Source: Pristionchus mayeri
Lineage: Eukaryota; Nematoda; Chromadorea; Rhabditida; Neodiplogasteridae
NCBI GenBank assembly: GCA_036245805.1
Contig: BTRK01000003.1
Location: 16,470,464 to 16,534,463, forward strand
Direction of reading: 5' to 3'
Length of the DNA stretch: 64,000 nt
Part shown: piece after piece, positions 12,893 through 23,140 of the stretch
Position numbering within the stretch: position 1 is the first letter of the stretch
Layout of the letters: every line of letters starts with the position of its first letter
Notes under the pieces: model-generated
What the model saw: only the letters and a program-made list of their open reading frames with translations
What the model was told of the DNA's origin: nothing
Database searches by the model: none
Made by a program: the position numbers and the translations under genes

Positions 12893-13477
12893 ATGACGAT
12901 GTCCTCATCGCTTCTTTCATTCTGTGCTCGTGATCCTCTTCGAGCAGGGCACTCTCTTGTTCGGGAGAAATCTCTTACAAGGACGAGTGACATGTCGACG
13001 ACGCTTTGGTGCCGTATCGACCTGAAATTAAAAACAACCGACTGTGGGAATCTCTCGTTTCCCGGCCAAAATTGCCTAGCCAAGGCTTAGCCAAGGCGTA
13101 TGAATAAAAATTTTAGCCAAGGCGTATGAATAAAAATTTTAGTCAAGGCATATGAATAAAAATCGAATTATGTCATGTAACTCAAAAAAATTACAAACTT
13201 ATACATACCCGCCGTCGTTTACGACGAAGAACGCCAACACTGCATTCTGAGAAAAACAATTGAGACAATTAATAAAATTTAGATATAAATTAGATTTAAA
13301 TTTTAGTACCGATATAAAATAGAACCATTTTCTCAAATAATAAACGAAGCTGGACTAATTTCGCGTTCGTTCACTCCACCATAGAGCTCGGAAACCGCGA
13401 AGAGGTGATATCGGACATAATGCGGAATCCTAGAGTCAAGTTGAGCACTACGGATCCATTTCCTGGAATTAATAATA
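12893..13477 (-). CDS. Possible 3' exons of an unrecognised minus-strand gene
   Basis: Three minus-strand segments have good splice sites: about 13477 down to the 13380s after TTAATTCCAG, a short exon 13246-13208 (AVLAFFVVNDGG) between TTCTCAG and GTATGT, and a terminal stretch beginning at 13021 after TTTTAATTTCAG. The terminal stretch runs open to 12880 in one frame (ends DEDIVMIES). The phases cannot be joined with certainty and no family is recognised. The first segment lies inside palindrome P1, so only this upstream part is duplicated at 32714 onward. Confidence 0.3.
13084..13165. repeat. Short tandem repeat, ~32-bp unit x3
   Basis: Three copies of a unit containing TAGCCAAGGCGTATGAATAA followed by AAATTTTA; the third is slightly diverged (GTCAAGGCATATG). 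Confidence 0.8.
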
Positions 13478-13504
13478 ACGCTAGAGGCACGAATTGTAAT
13501 GATT

Positions 13505-13918
13505 TCACAGTTTCCTGCTCATGAGCCATAACTCGACGACCCCTAGGTCATGTATCGAGAATTGAAGAGCGTTTGCCCATGATGGAATAGCAGCAACAAC
13601 CATAGGAAGATATTTAACAGTTCCAAAAACCGCGTTTAGGGCCAGAAAACCCAATTTTTTGTATACATTTGGATGTAGTCTTTCCAATTTGTGCTAATTT
13701 CTCAATTCGATGTCTTACTCGGTCACCTTATTAAATTTAGTGCTTGTAGACGAAGTTGTGAATTGCAGCATGAAAATGTAATGCCGTAGATGGAGAGAAT
13801 GTAGACCTCTGGAATTGATATGATGAAACAATGAATCATCATAATTTGTATCATTGTCTCGCGGATAACCCGTATAATTTCCACACGCGAACGTTAAATG
13901 CATGCAAATCACAACCAA
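13505..13918 (-). other. Open frames of unknown meaning at outer end of P1 left arm
   Basis: Two minus-strand frames (13918-13715 and 13687-13505) are mirrored at 32273-32476 and 32504-32686. The second has a hydrophobic stretch (LGFLALNAVFGTV). They could belong to the weak minus-strand gene ending near 12893. No family is recognised. Confidence 0.25.
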
Positions 13919-14396
13919 ATTTATGAATTCGTCATGTGATTGTGTGTGGGGAAGTGAAATATAGTGATTGAGGGAATCTGAGATTGATTAGATAAGGGAG
14001 GGGGAAATATGCGCATTGCTATGCACATTTATCAGTTATTAAGTCCACTAGAAAGTACTATGAGAGTGCATTGTCAGTAGAGTACCAGTGCCTATATTGT
14101 AGGTGATCGCTGAATTATTAATATATTATACATCCCCAGTAATTCAATTCACTTAAAGTACATTAGTACGGTAATCTGGGTGATAAATTGTGATTGAAAA
14201 ATATTCAATATTCCCGAGGGAACGATATCATCATCATTCGATGAATAACTGGTCAATAATTCTCGTTTTCCGTGAGGTAAAAAATGGAGATAACCCCAAG
14301 AGAATCTGGGTACAAGTGTCCTTCTATGTCATTCAAAATACATACATATATACAATGTGCACATATATCATAGTCATTTCTCAACTAATAGGAAAG

Positions 14397-17300
14397 ATGG
14401 AAGACCAATTCGTGAAATATTCATCGTATCTCTTGGGCTCCGTCGGAATAACGGCGAATGCTGTTCTAATTCTACTTATCCTAAACTGGTAACGCTTAAT
14501 TACACTATATTTCTGTTGTTTTGAACTATTGGGGTGTCCGGAAAGTTCGTATAATTTTTTGTTTTTATTTTTTATTCAATGCTTTAGAATTCTCAGTGAC
14601 CAATGTATGCCCCCTTCTTTCTCACTACCTCCCTCCAGCGATTGGGCAGGGTCTCGATTCCTCTCTTCGAGAATGCGGGTTTCTTCGAGACCGCCCAATT
14701 CACGAAAGCCCTCACAACTTCATCTCGATTCTTCTTTCCTTTGCAGAAGTCATCCACCCATTGCAGTCTCCTCACAGGGTTATCGTACGTGATCCACTTC
14801 TCATCTGTAGCGATGATGGAATTGACCCATCGAAGATTGGATCTACGATGGAGTAATTCCCAACAGACTTGAACACGATTTTTCAGCTGTTCGGGGGAGA
14901 GGTCATGGGGAATCACTTGTGGGAGTTTCAGCTTCTTCCCAGATCGATGGAGGATATCGGACACCGTTGATCTGGGAGTACCAGTATCCTTCTTCAACTC
15001 ACGCACACTGGCCATGGGCTTGCGCTTCAGTGTGCGGAGAACGAGAGGTTCATCGAGGGAGGGAGGGCGTCCAGAGCGGGGTTGATCATCGAGACCAAAC
15101 TCCCCTTTCTTGAAGCGGGAGAACCACTTATAGCAGAAGGGTATGGAGGGGGCGTCAGCTCCTTCCGACTGGGCCGGGGCAGAGTGGGCCTCCTTCACGG
15201 ATCGGCCAAGACGGTAGTAATGAACTAAAACTGCTCGGAGGTAGAGATGGGAGTCCATCACAAGAATCAATGTAGCAACTAGGAGACTGATTAAATCCTC
15301 TCACTACTCAACGTCAGAATGATGCAATACATTGTTGACAAACAGATTGCGCAATCACTGCATTTGATCGCGAACTGACTTTTTTCCGAAGCATTATACG
15401 AACTTTCCGGACACCCCAATAGTAATGGTTCGCCAAAACATGAATCTATTATATTATTCGTTAGACAATCAAGAGGGAAAGCTTAATGAATCATTTCTTG
15501 CCAAAGCAACCTTTTTTGAATATAATATGTGTTTCAGCACTCCATCCTCTCTGAGGGACTATTCACGCTTGATGTTCGTTTCGGGTATTTGTGACATGAC
15601 CGGACTGCTCGCAGTAACATCAACATCGGCCAAGTAGGATTGATACTCACACTCTTTTCACTCTACACACGTTCGAGAAACTATGACGTCATGCCGCCTT
15701 TGTTATATAAAAGGCGCCATGACGTCATAGATCTCATCCGGCTTAGTGTCGTGAGATAGAGTTAGAATGACGAGAGTATAGTGTCTTTTTTTCGAACTTT
15801 ACGGCTAAGCCTTATCCAGAAAATTGAAAACGGTTGCGTTAACGTTTTTTTGAGGGAGGTTATGTTCAAGTTGTACGGTTTCGTCGAATTTAACGGTATC
15901 TGTTCAAGATTTGGCTCAGAAGCATGCATCTTTCTGTTTGGTAAGTTTCATCATTACGGTATGAACATGTGTTTGTTCTGAGAAAGAATCGAGAAAATAT
16001 TATTAGCGAATAATATCGGCGCGCTTCAGTTTTGGCATGGATACGAGAAATCCACATAAAAAACAAGGTGAAATTCAAGTATCCAGGAATCCAATGCGAG
16101 ATGTACTCAACATCCTGGATGATGCTCTGTTTCTGCTTCTTTTATCGATTCTGCCTAATCAGGCAAACCTCAGCAGAGAATATGAGAAAGGCAGGATAAA
16201 CGTGTAGAAATTATAACACTTTGATTTATTCAGATTTATCTATCCTTCATTCCAACAATTATAGCTGCAAATGTTTTCGTAACTTTCCTGTTCTCCAATC
16301 AAATTCTTAGTGACACACTGAGTAAGGTATCTGTGATCAAAGACTACAGAAACGTCTATGCAAACGCACCGCCAACTCTTGGTATAACCTAGTTGCCATT
16401 TCCTTCAGTTTATTCAGTTTTCAGCGATTTTAAATCTCGGAGAATCCAATGAAGTCAACATGTTATTGTTCGCATACACGACGGCCACATCACTCGTGCC
16501 CTTCCTTCTTTCGATTCTTCTTCGGCACTTAACAATTGTTAAATCGCGTAAACTGAATGTGAGATTATGAAATAACGAGCACATCAAAGGTACTTTTCAG
16601 AACATGAGTAACGCAACTCTACATCTTCAATCCATGCTCGTAAAGGTGTGTGTTTTTCATTCAACCTCGTGTCAAAATAACGATAACAAATTATTGCTGA
16701 ATAATAAGTTATGTATCTTTTCGGTTCTAAATACTCAACTCGCCCTAGCTGCTTGCTATTTCGGTGCTACTTTCTTCTTCGTTGCTGCCTTCTTGAGATT
16801 ACCATGGATTTCGAACCTCTTGATGCTTTCGATTCCGGTATGTTTTCGAGTTGGTAGTTCGAGACACAGCATCGCGACCGTAATTAAGGGCACTAGGTCG
16901 GATGATCACCGTCGGTAACCAACTGGATGATAACCAAAAATTGACGCTTCTGTAGAACTTTCACAGTAGGTTACCATCCGACGGTGATAATCCGAAATAG
17001 TGCCAGATAAAGCGGGGTCTCGACACCTTATCTCAAATTGCCAACCCTAGTGTGTTGCACGATCATCTCATTTTCTTGTAGTGCGCGAATCTACAACACG
17101 CTTTTGCACCTATTGTAAATATGATCATAATCACACCGTATCGGAGGTATGGAATATACTCCAGGCACTTTATGTTTTTCATATTGTCGTGTTTTCTCTA
17201 ACCAGAAGAGAATCAAACCATTGCTTGAGGTATGAGTAAAAGGATCTATTTCAGAGTTATCACGGGATGTTGGAAGAAGCCAAGTATCGCGATCCATACG

Positions 17301-17466
17301 CCTGTGATTTTCACGCAATCAGAATGCATACATCCATTATAAAACGAAAGACACTCGTTTACTTTGGGTGTTGTTTGTAGTTATCGAAAAAAGTATGTTA
17401 TTAAGTATAAAAGAGCGCAAAAATATTCGAATCGGTATGCAATAAAAACTCATTTATTCTATTGCA
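14397..17466 (+). CDS. Str-superfamily 7TM chemoreceptor (left copy)
   Basis: Candidate exons: 14397-14488 (start MEDQFVKYSS, TM1 GITANAVLILLIL), 15538-15633 (TPSSLRDYSRLMFV), ~15810-15940 (MFKLYGFVEFNGICSRFG), ~16030-16200 (PGIQCEMYST, CFCFFYRF), 16234-16321 (SFIPTIIAANVFVTFLF), 16425-16560 (FAYTTATSLVPFLL), 16603-16645 (MSNATLHLQSML), ~16728-16837 (TQLALAACYFGATFFF), 17082-17146 (APIVNMIIITPYR) and perhaps a tail at ~17386-17466. Hydrophobic segment order, the YGFxxxxGxCxxFG block and the ITPYR end of TM7 fit the nematode Str/Srd/Srj class of chemosensory GPCRs. A mariner sits in intron 1. Several splice sites are approximate: the exon ending near 16162-16200 has no clean GT donor and the one starting near 16728 no clean acceptor, so the gene could be damaged. 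Confidence 0.75.
14529..15419 (-). mobile_element. Mariner element, internally deleted (left copy)
   Basis: The 891-bp element has terminal repeats TTGGGGTGTCCGGAAAGTTC and TA on both sides (14527-14528, 15420-15421). It lies in intron 1 of the chemoreceptor gene, opposite in orientation. The copy in the other arm is at 30772-31662, so it inserted before the arms duplicated. Confidence 0.95.
14593..15270 (-). pseudogene. Mariner transposase with catalytic core deleted
   Basis: A 225-codon open frame. The N-terminal half is a normal mariner paired-type DNA-binding region (YKWFSRFKKGEFGLDDQPRSGRP and STVSDILH). The first catalytic Asp is kept in ATDEKWITYDN. The frame then jumps directly to the C-terminal tail (AFSKRGIETLP, NRWREVV). 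The regions that normally carry HQDNARPH and SPDLAPSD, with the second and third catalytic Asp, are missing, so about 110-120 residues are lost compared with ~345 for the family. The deletion keeps the frame open. The product could bind mariner ends but not cut them. Confidence 0.9.
15681..15730. promoter_or_regulatory. Hairpin with two CRE-like sites flanking a TATA-like sequence
   Basis: An inverted repeat carries TGACGTCA at 15684-15691 and 15720-15727 with TATATAAAAG between them. TGACGTCA is the full CREB/ATF palindrome. It lies in a receptor intron. Function is inferred only. Confidence 0.5.
16889..17004. repeat. Short hairpin MITE in receptor intron
   Basis: Imperfect inverted repeats start GGCACTA and contain CGGAT(G/T)ATCACCGTCGG on both sides, 116 bp in all. 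Confidence 0.75.
17441..17458. other. Opposed poly(A) signals of convergent genes
   Basis: AATAAA on + at 17441-17446 (receptor gene side) and AATAAA on - at 17453-17458 (small gene side) lie within 18 bp. The two transcripts would overlap at their 3' ends. Confidence 0.55.
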
Positions 17467-17523
17467 ATTGATAATAGTGACATGCACGCTCGTAAACTGT
17501 TTTGTCTTAACAAGATAAAATAT

Positions 17524-17766
17524 TTAGTTGTCATCCAGCTGATAGAAGGCCTCAGTGAGGGCATCGTTGAGGTAATCCATGTCGGTCATCTGGAAATTTA
17601 TTTATTTTTTAAATCTTGAAAGATTGTTCACAAGTTGATGTGACATTTAGCAGGTTTTTTTTCGAAAATACAACACTCGATCACTAACCTCTTCCCCGAT
17701 CTCCACTCCTGTTAGTATCTCAATCTGCTTTCGCTTTTCATCGACTTTATGTTTTATGTTTTTCAT
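17524..17766 (-). CDS. Small two-exon gene, 47 codons, unknown function (left copy)
   Basis: Exon 1 17766-17689 (26 codons, contains VDEKRKQIEILTGVEIGEE) and exon 2 17589-17524 (MTDMDYLNDALTEAFYQLDD, one more residue, stop) join in phase across a ~99-bp intron with GTTAGT donor and TTTCCAG acceptor. A poly(A) signal follows on the same strand. The product is acidic at its C-terminus with no signal peptide or TM segment. The start codon falls at the edge of the second direct-repeat copy, so the real gene may once have had more 5' sequence that was lost. No family recognised. Confidence 0.45.
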
Positions 17767-18071
17767 ATTGTCGTGTTTTCTCTAACCAGAAGAGAATCAA
17801 ACCATTGCTTGAGGTATGAGTAAAAGGATCTATTTCAGAGTTATCACGGGATGTTGGAAGAAGCCAAGTATCGCGATCCATACGCCTGTGATTTTCACGC
17901 AATCAGAATGCATACATCCATTATAAAACGAAAGACACTCGTTTACTTTGGGTGTTGTTTGTAGTTATCGAAAAAAGTATGTTATCAATACCTATATATA
18001 AAGCGCAGTGTGACTCCGTCGGACCGGATTGCGAAATAGGGAGGGGAGGGAGGGATGACGTTAGGAAGGCA

Positions 18072-18275
18072 TCAATCCATTACCGTATACCAATCAATAA
18101 TTATCATTGGGTCAACTACCGTATACCAATCGATAATTAGCCATGGGTCAACTGTTATTCCGTGGGTCAGATTTATGACTTTGACCTTTGATCTTTGAAT
18201 TACCGTATACCAATCAATAATTAGCATTGGGTCAACTACCGTATACCAATCGATAATTAGCCATGGGTCAAAGCT
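18072..18275. repeat. 120-bp tandem repeat made of short palindromic modules (left copy)
   Basis: Units contain TACCGTATACCAATC(A/G)ATAATTA and GGGTCAACTACCG in alternation plus a TTTGACCTTTGATCTTTGA block. The left arm carries about one and a half to two units. The right arm (27,800-28,110) has exactly one more 120-bp unit. It lies in the Helitron 5' region. Confidence 0.8.
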
Positions 18276-18453
18276 TCTAGAATGTTCCAGAACGTTTGAA
18301 AATATTCTAAAGCTTCTAGAATGTTCCAGAAAATTCGAAAATGTTCCAAAGCTAGAAGATCTTTTGAAGCGAGCATGAATAGCAGCAATTTCACATTGGA
18401 CTTTAGCGCGCGCTCCTTCCATCATAACCCGGAAGTTCCTCCTCTCCCGCTGA

Positions 18454-18524
18454 GCCCTCGTGGCTGAGAGGTTGATGGTTGGAGTTGAACTAATGACACT
18501 GGGGGTTCGAATCCCGCGCGATTA
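18454..18524 (+). other. tRNA-like sequence with intact A and B boxes (left copy)
   Basis: TGGCTGAGAGG (18461-18471) matches the Pol III A box and GGTTCGAATCC (18504-18514) matches the B box, 43 bp apart. Acceptor and T stems do not pair well, so this is a tRNA pseudogene or SINE head rather than a functional tRNA. It lies upstream of the Helitron gene start. Confidence 0.6.
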
Positions 18525-18725
18525 AGGGACCTTTTGCCGATGTTGTAAGGTGTCCTCTTAACGTCAAGAGTTTCGAAACCCTCATATAAAGTTCCAGAGC
18601 GTACTAGATCTTTCTATAATCGATTGTTCGAAACTTCCAGAAAGTTCAGGAAATTTACCATGAAAAGTGATATAAGGAAAGCACTAGACAAGGAACTCTA
18701 ACAGTAGTCAATAGTCTACAAAAAC

Positions 18726-21700
18726 ATGGATCCGTCCACTTCGTCCAACGACGCCCCACCAACCGATGCTCATCTCATAAACCTTCCTCCCTCTCCGTCC
18801 GTATCACAGGAGCCAATCGCCAGCAGAACTCGCTTAAGGCTGAGGTGAAAGCTTATTTAATGTTGTTCACTGGAACCGAGATTGTAATTAGCATAATAGA
18901 GATAGTGAACTTAATTCGTGGTTAGTGCATTCCTAAGTTCATTAACACCACTTTTTACCATAAGTATCTATACTTAGTATTAAATAATTCAGAAACACTG
19001 CTGAAGCGGAAAGGAGCAGATCACGCCGTGCGAGCGAAAATCCGCAGCAGACGGAAACGAGACGCACCGCAGATCAGGAAAGGCAGAGGAAGAGAAGAGC
19101 ATCAATGACTGAAGAGGAGAGAGAAGAGGTCAGAGAACGGGATAGAGAACGAGACAGGAGGAGGAGAGAGGAAGAAACGAATGGGAAAAAAAGGAGGACA
19201 AAGAAGGATGGATCATAGAGAGAGGATGAAAGCACACAGGAACGAGGAGAGGGAAAGACCGGTGACAGAGCCGAATTATCTCGGCGCAATGGACACCACA
19301 TGCAGCAACTGCGGGGCCCGCTTCTTCTCAGGTACGCCAAGTTTAATATTACCGTTATCCAATGTGACGGTGCATTTTGCGTGATTTTCGCCGATCATAG
19401 GAAACGAGATAGTGTGTGCTATGGAGAGAGCGCCTCAGAAATTGCTCAGAAAATCCAGGAGATTCTAGAACATTCCATGCTGTTATGAAATATCTCTTTC
19501 CATTCTACGCTCTCTCCATGTTCTTTCGCTAATTGAAGGAATATTAATGCGGAGCAATTAGATATCTCATTTCTACCGTAATCCCTCTGCAGGAGAAGTG
19601 AGTGGAAGCACAGATCAAATCAATCTGTGCTGTAACTTCGGTTTGGCAACCACAATCGAGGACAAATTCTCTGATTTCCCCGACCAAATCCGCACTCTCC
19701 TCCTCGATGATTACCCTCAAGCCAAGAACTTCCAGAAGTTCATTCGGCAGTTTAACTCTGCCTTATCAATGGCTTCCATGGGCGCTCAGCTCGATATCCC
19801 GAGGGGACGTGGCCCATTCTGCTTCCGTATTCACGGGCAGGTGTACCATCTTGCCGGTCCCCTTCATCCAGAACCTGGCCAGAGAACATCTTACGGTCAG
19901 ATCTACATTCTGGATACCGCCCAAGCAGCCAGTGAGAGGCTGGGTAATCCCGCCAATGTGAACTGTGATCCTCAAGTGATGGCTGATCTCAGCAGCCTGA
20001 TATCAAGGGTTAACCCCTATGCCCAGGCCTACAAAATGCTGGCTGAGGTGGAGGAGAATGAGGAGAGAAATGCAGCCGAAGAAGGCCGAATAGCTGCCCC
20101 CGTCCGCATGATCTTTGATACCTCTACGTCTAAGGATCCCCGTAGATACAAGCAAATGAAGTGGCCGTTGTCTACGTGGGTGAAGACGACGATGTGCCTG
20201 TCACTCGATCTCTGGCAGTACATCCTAGAGGGGGAGGACTCATGACGATTCGGGATATCGACAAGATCTGCGATCCCCTCACCTATCCCATATTCTTCCC
20301 CACGGGAAAGGACGGGTGGCACCCTGAACTAGAGAAGAAGCCATCGGGCAGGAAGAGGACTCGAATCACCCAGAAGGAGTACTACAGCTACCTCATGATG
20401 GTGCGAGAAGGACAATTCAATCCCATCCACCATGGAAAAACCCTCTTCCAGCAGTTCGCCGTGGACTCCTGGGTCAAGGTAAGTACATTTTCACTTAGAA
20501 TTCGCTTTACTACCTCAATATATCTGACTTCCCATCCATTTTAGATCGAACAAAATAGACTCAACTATTTCCGCTCAAACCAAAATCAGCTTCGGAGCGC
20601 CTCCTACCGGGCTGTACAGGTATGCAAAATTAAAATAATTTTCAAAATATAATTTCTCAGAGTTTGATTCCCATGCTTTGATTTTTCAGGACTATCTTGC
20701 GGGAGATTCTGATGTTCCGGGAAAGAGGACCATCCTCCCTTCGACTCATCCGGGTAGTCCTCGAGCGATGACCCAGGACTTCCAAGACGCGATGGCGATT
20801 GTCTCCAAATACGGCAAGCCCGACATCTTCTTTACTTTCACGTGCAACCCCGCGTGGAGGGAGATCACCGAGAATCTCGAGCCCGGTCAGACTGCCTCTG
20901 ATCGACCTGATCTCATCTCAAGGGTCTTCAAACTAAAGGTGAGTTAAATATTAACTCTCTCTTCTCAATTGACTATCCTAATTTGCGTGTATCAGGTCGA
21001 CAGGGTATTCGACGATCTGCTCCATCGCCACAAGCTCGGCCGCGTCATTGCCTATATCGCAGTGTTCGAGTGGCAGAAGAGAGGTCTCCCTCACGTTCAC
21101 ATCCTCCTCATCATGAGTGAGGACACAAAGCCGCGCACTCCCGAGGACGTCGACAGGTTAGTCCAAGCGGAGATCCCTGATCCCGAGACGGACCCGGAGC
21201 TGTATCACATCGTCACCACGAACATGCTCCACCGACCTTGCGGTGCACTCAATCCAGAGTCACCATGCATGAGAGATGGGCAATGCTCCAAACGCTTCCC
21301 CAAAGAGTTCCGGGACAGTACAAATCTCGATGTCGACGGATACCCTCAGTACCGTAGGGGGGATGACGGGAGTGTAGTCGAGTACGGAGGCCATAACCTC
21401 GACAACCGTCACATCGTGCCCTACAATGTGTACTTCCTGCTGACATACAATGCGCACGCCAATGTCGAAATCTGCGCATTTATCGAGGCAGTGAAGTATC
21501 TATTCAAGTACGTCTACAAAGGGCCCGATCGCGCCTCTCTCAGCCTCTTCCGTACCGGACAGAGGGACGGGGACGGAGTCATCGTTGATGAAATCCGTGC
21601 CCATCTCGATGCCCGATATGTGTGCGCCCCAGAGGCAATCCATCACATCTTCGGCTTCAAGAACGAAAGGAAATCGGACACTGTGTACCGCTTGGCCGTT

Positions 21701-23113
21701 CACAAACCGAACTTCCAAGAGGTCACCTTCGACCCCAACGAGCCTCCTGAGCAGCTTCGAGCTAGGGCTGCCAAAGATACTACTCTCACAGCATGGTTCA
21801 AGTTGAACAGGGAGTCTGCGGAGACTATCGATAGTGGCACCATCCCTCCCTCCTTCGTCGATTCTCGCCAATTCTTCTACTTCGACCTCCCCACTCGCTT
21901 CACTTTCACTAAGCAGAACGGCCAATGGAGTGAGCGAAAGAGCGGAACTAGACAGATCGGACGCATGTATACGGTCCCTCCCCACGATACCGAGAGATTC
22001 AACCTCCGTATCCTCCTCCTCAACATCAAGGGACCGATTTCATTCGAGGATCTCCGTACTGTCTCGGATTCCAACGGAGTGCCAGTGACCTACCCCACTT
22101 TCGGAGAAACAGCAAAGGCTCACGGCCTTCTTAAGGACGACAGTGAGTATCTCCAGTGTCTAAAGGAATGGGCTGGCCACTCAGTCCCCGCTGCTCTCCG
22201 ATCCGCCTTCACTGCCATTCTTCTTTTCAATGAGGTCCACGACCCACAGGCACTCTGGGAAGCAATGAAAAGGGATCTCAGTGAGGATTATCGTCATATG
22301 GGAGCAGGAGGGGAGGAGGCTGAGGCACTCGCCTACTTCGATATTGCTGATCGATTCCGAAGGTGATTCTGCATATTGATAACTTTGCATGAACAAATAT
22401 AAAATTCTCTCTTTCAGGGCAGGAAACGATTTCTCCAGATTCGTTCCTGAGCCAGCCGTCCGCCCTCCACTCAGAAACCTCAACCTTGCCAATCCCGCTT
22501 ATTGTGCTGCGGAAGGCGCGAGACTCTACGCGACTCTGAACCCTCAGCAACAAGCCGCTGCTGACGCGATTCTGGGAGTGTTGGAGGATGCCTCTCTCCC
22601 CCGTCTCTTTCACCTTGACGGACCGGGTGGAAGCGGGAAGACGTACCTCTACACCACACTCTACAACATCTTCGTCGGAAATGGACTTAAGGTGAGATTT
22701 TTGCATCTACATTTTCAGTTCAATATAATCTTCATGTCTAGGTTGTCTGCACTGCCTGGACAGGAATCGCAGCCAATCTTCTCCCAGGCGGTCGAACATC
22801 CGCTTCTCTCTTCAAGCTCAATATCAGCAATCGGTGCGAGTCCTCCAACCATAGAAGACAAGAACAGGACGCCAAGGAACTTGCCGAAAATGACGTCATC
22901 ATTTGGGACGAATCGTCGATGATCCCAAAGGTAAGATTCCCTCTATTTACTCATCACTTAAAGTACACAATCCCCATTCTTCCAGGCGGCGCTGAACACA
23001 GCCGATGCTGTTCTCCGGGACATCACCCAGATCGATCGACCATTTGGAGGGAAACTAATCATTCTCGGTGGAGACTTCCGCCAGATTCTTCCGCCAGGGA
23101 TTGTGTACTTTAA
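18726..23113 (+). pseudogene. Helitron RepHel (HUH endonuclease + Pif1-like helicase), decayed and truncated (left copy)
   Basis: Exons: 18726-18844, 18993-19331, 19593-20478, 20545-20619, 20690-20938, 20996-22362, 22418-22691, 22742-22930, 22986-. Order: basic N-terminus, zinc-binding-like YLGAMDTTCSNCGARFF, Helitron_like_N (PDIFFTFTCNPAWREI), Rep HUH motif GLPHVHILLIM, catalytic tyrosines in KYLFKYVYKG, helicase Walker A GPGGSGKTYL, Walker B VIIWDESSM and GGDFRQILPP. Two 1-nt frameshifts, near 19186 (A-run) and near 20159, break the frame. After GGDFRQILPP the frame runs out of the spacer into the inverted arm and stops at 23113-23116. Rolling-circle replication is the family role; this copy cannot be active. 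Confidence 0.92.
22975..23096. other. Spacer of P1
   Basis: The only unique bases at the centre of P1: the end of the last Helitron intron (TTCCAG) and helicase codons AALNTADAVLRD... to GGDFRQILPP. Because it continues the left-arm reading frame, the left arm plus spacer is the original sequence and the right arm is the inverted copy. Confidence 0.9.
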
Positions 23114-23140
23114 GTGATGAGTAAATAGAGGGAATCTTAC

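Larger units (their letters stand above)
17167..17985. repeat. Direct repeat pair (17167-17403 and ~17750-17985)
   Basis: A ~236-bp sequence from the end of the receptor gene is repeated in direct orientation after 348 bp. The copies are almost identical until AAAAAAGTATGTTA; the first then continues TTAAGTATAAAAG, the second TCAATACCTATATATAAAG. The divergence point is read as the Helitron 5' terminus. The simplest history is a ~585-bp tandem duplication whose second unit was hit by the Helitron. Confidence 0.8.
17986..23096 (+). mobile_element. Helitron, 5' part (left copy, truncated at palindrome centre)
   Basis: The 5' terminus is placed at the TC of TCAATACCTATATATAAAG, directly after an A, as Helitrons insert between A and T; the matching empty sequence is at 17403. 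It has a ~740-bp 5' region and then the RepHel gene. The 3' end (hairpin plus CTRR) is not in the window: the element is cut at the P1 centre, inside the helicase domain. Confidence 0.8.
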
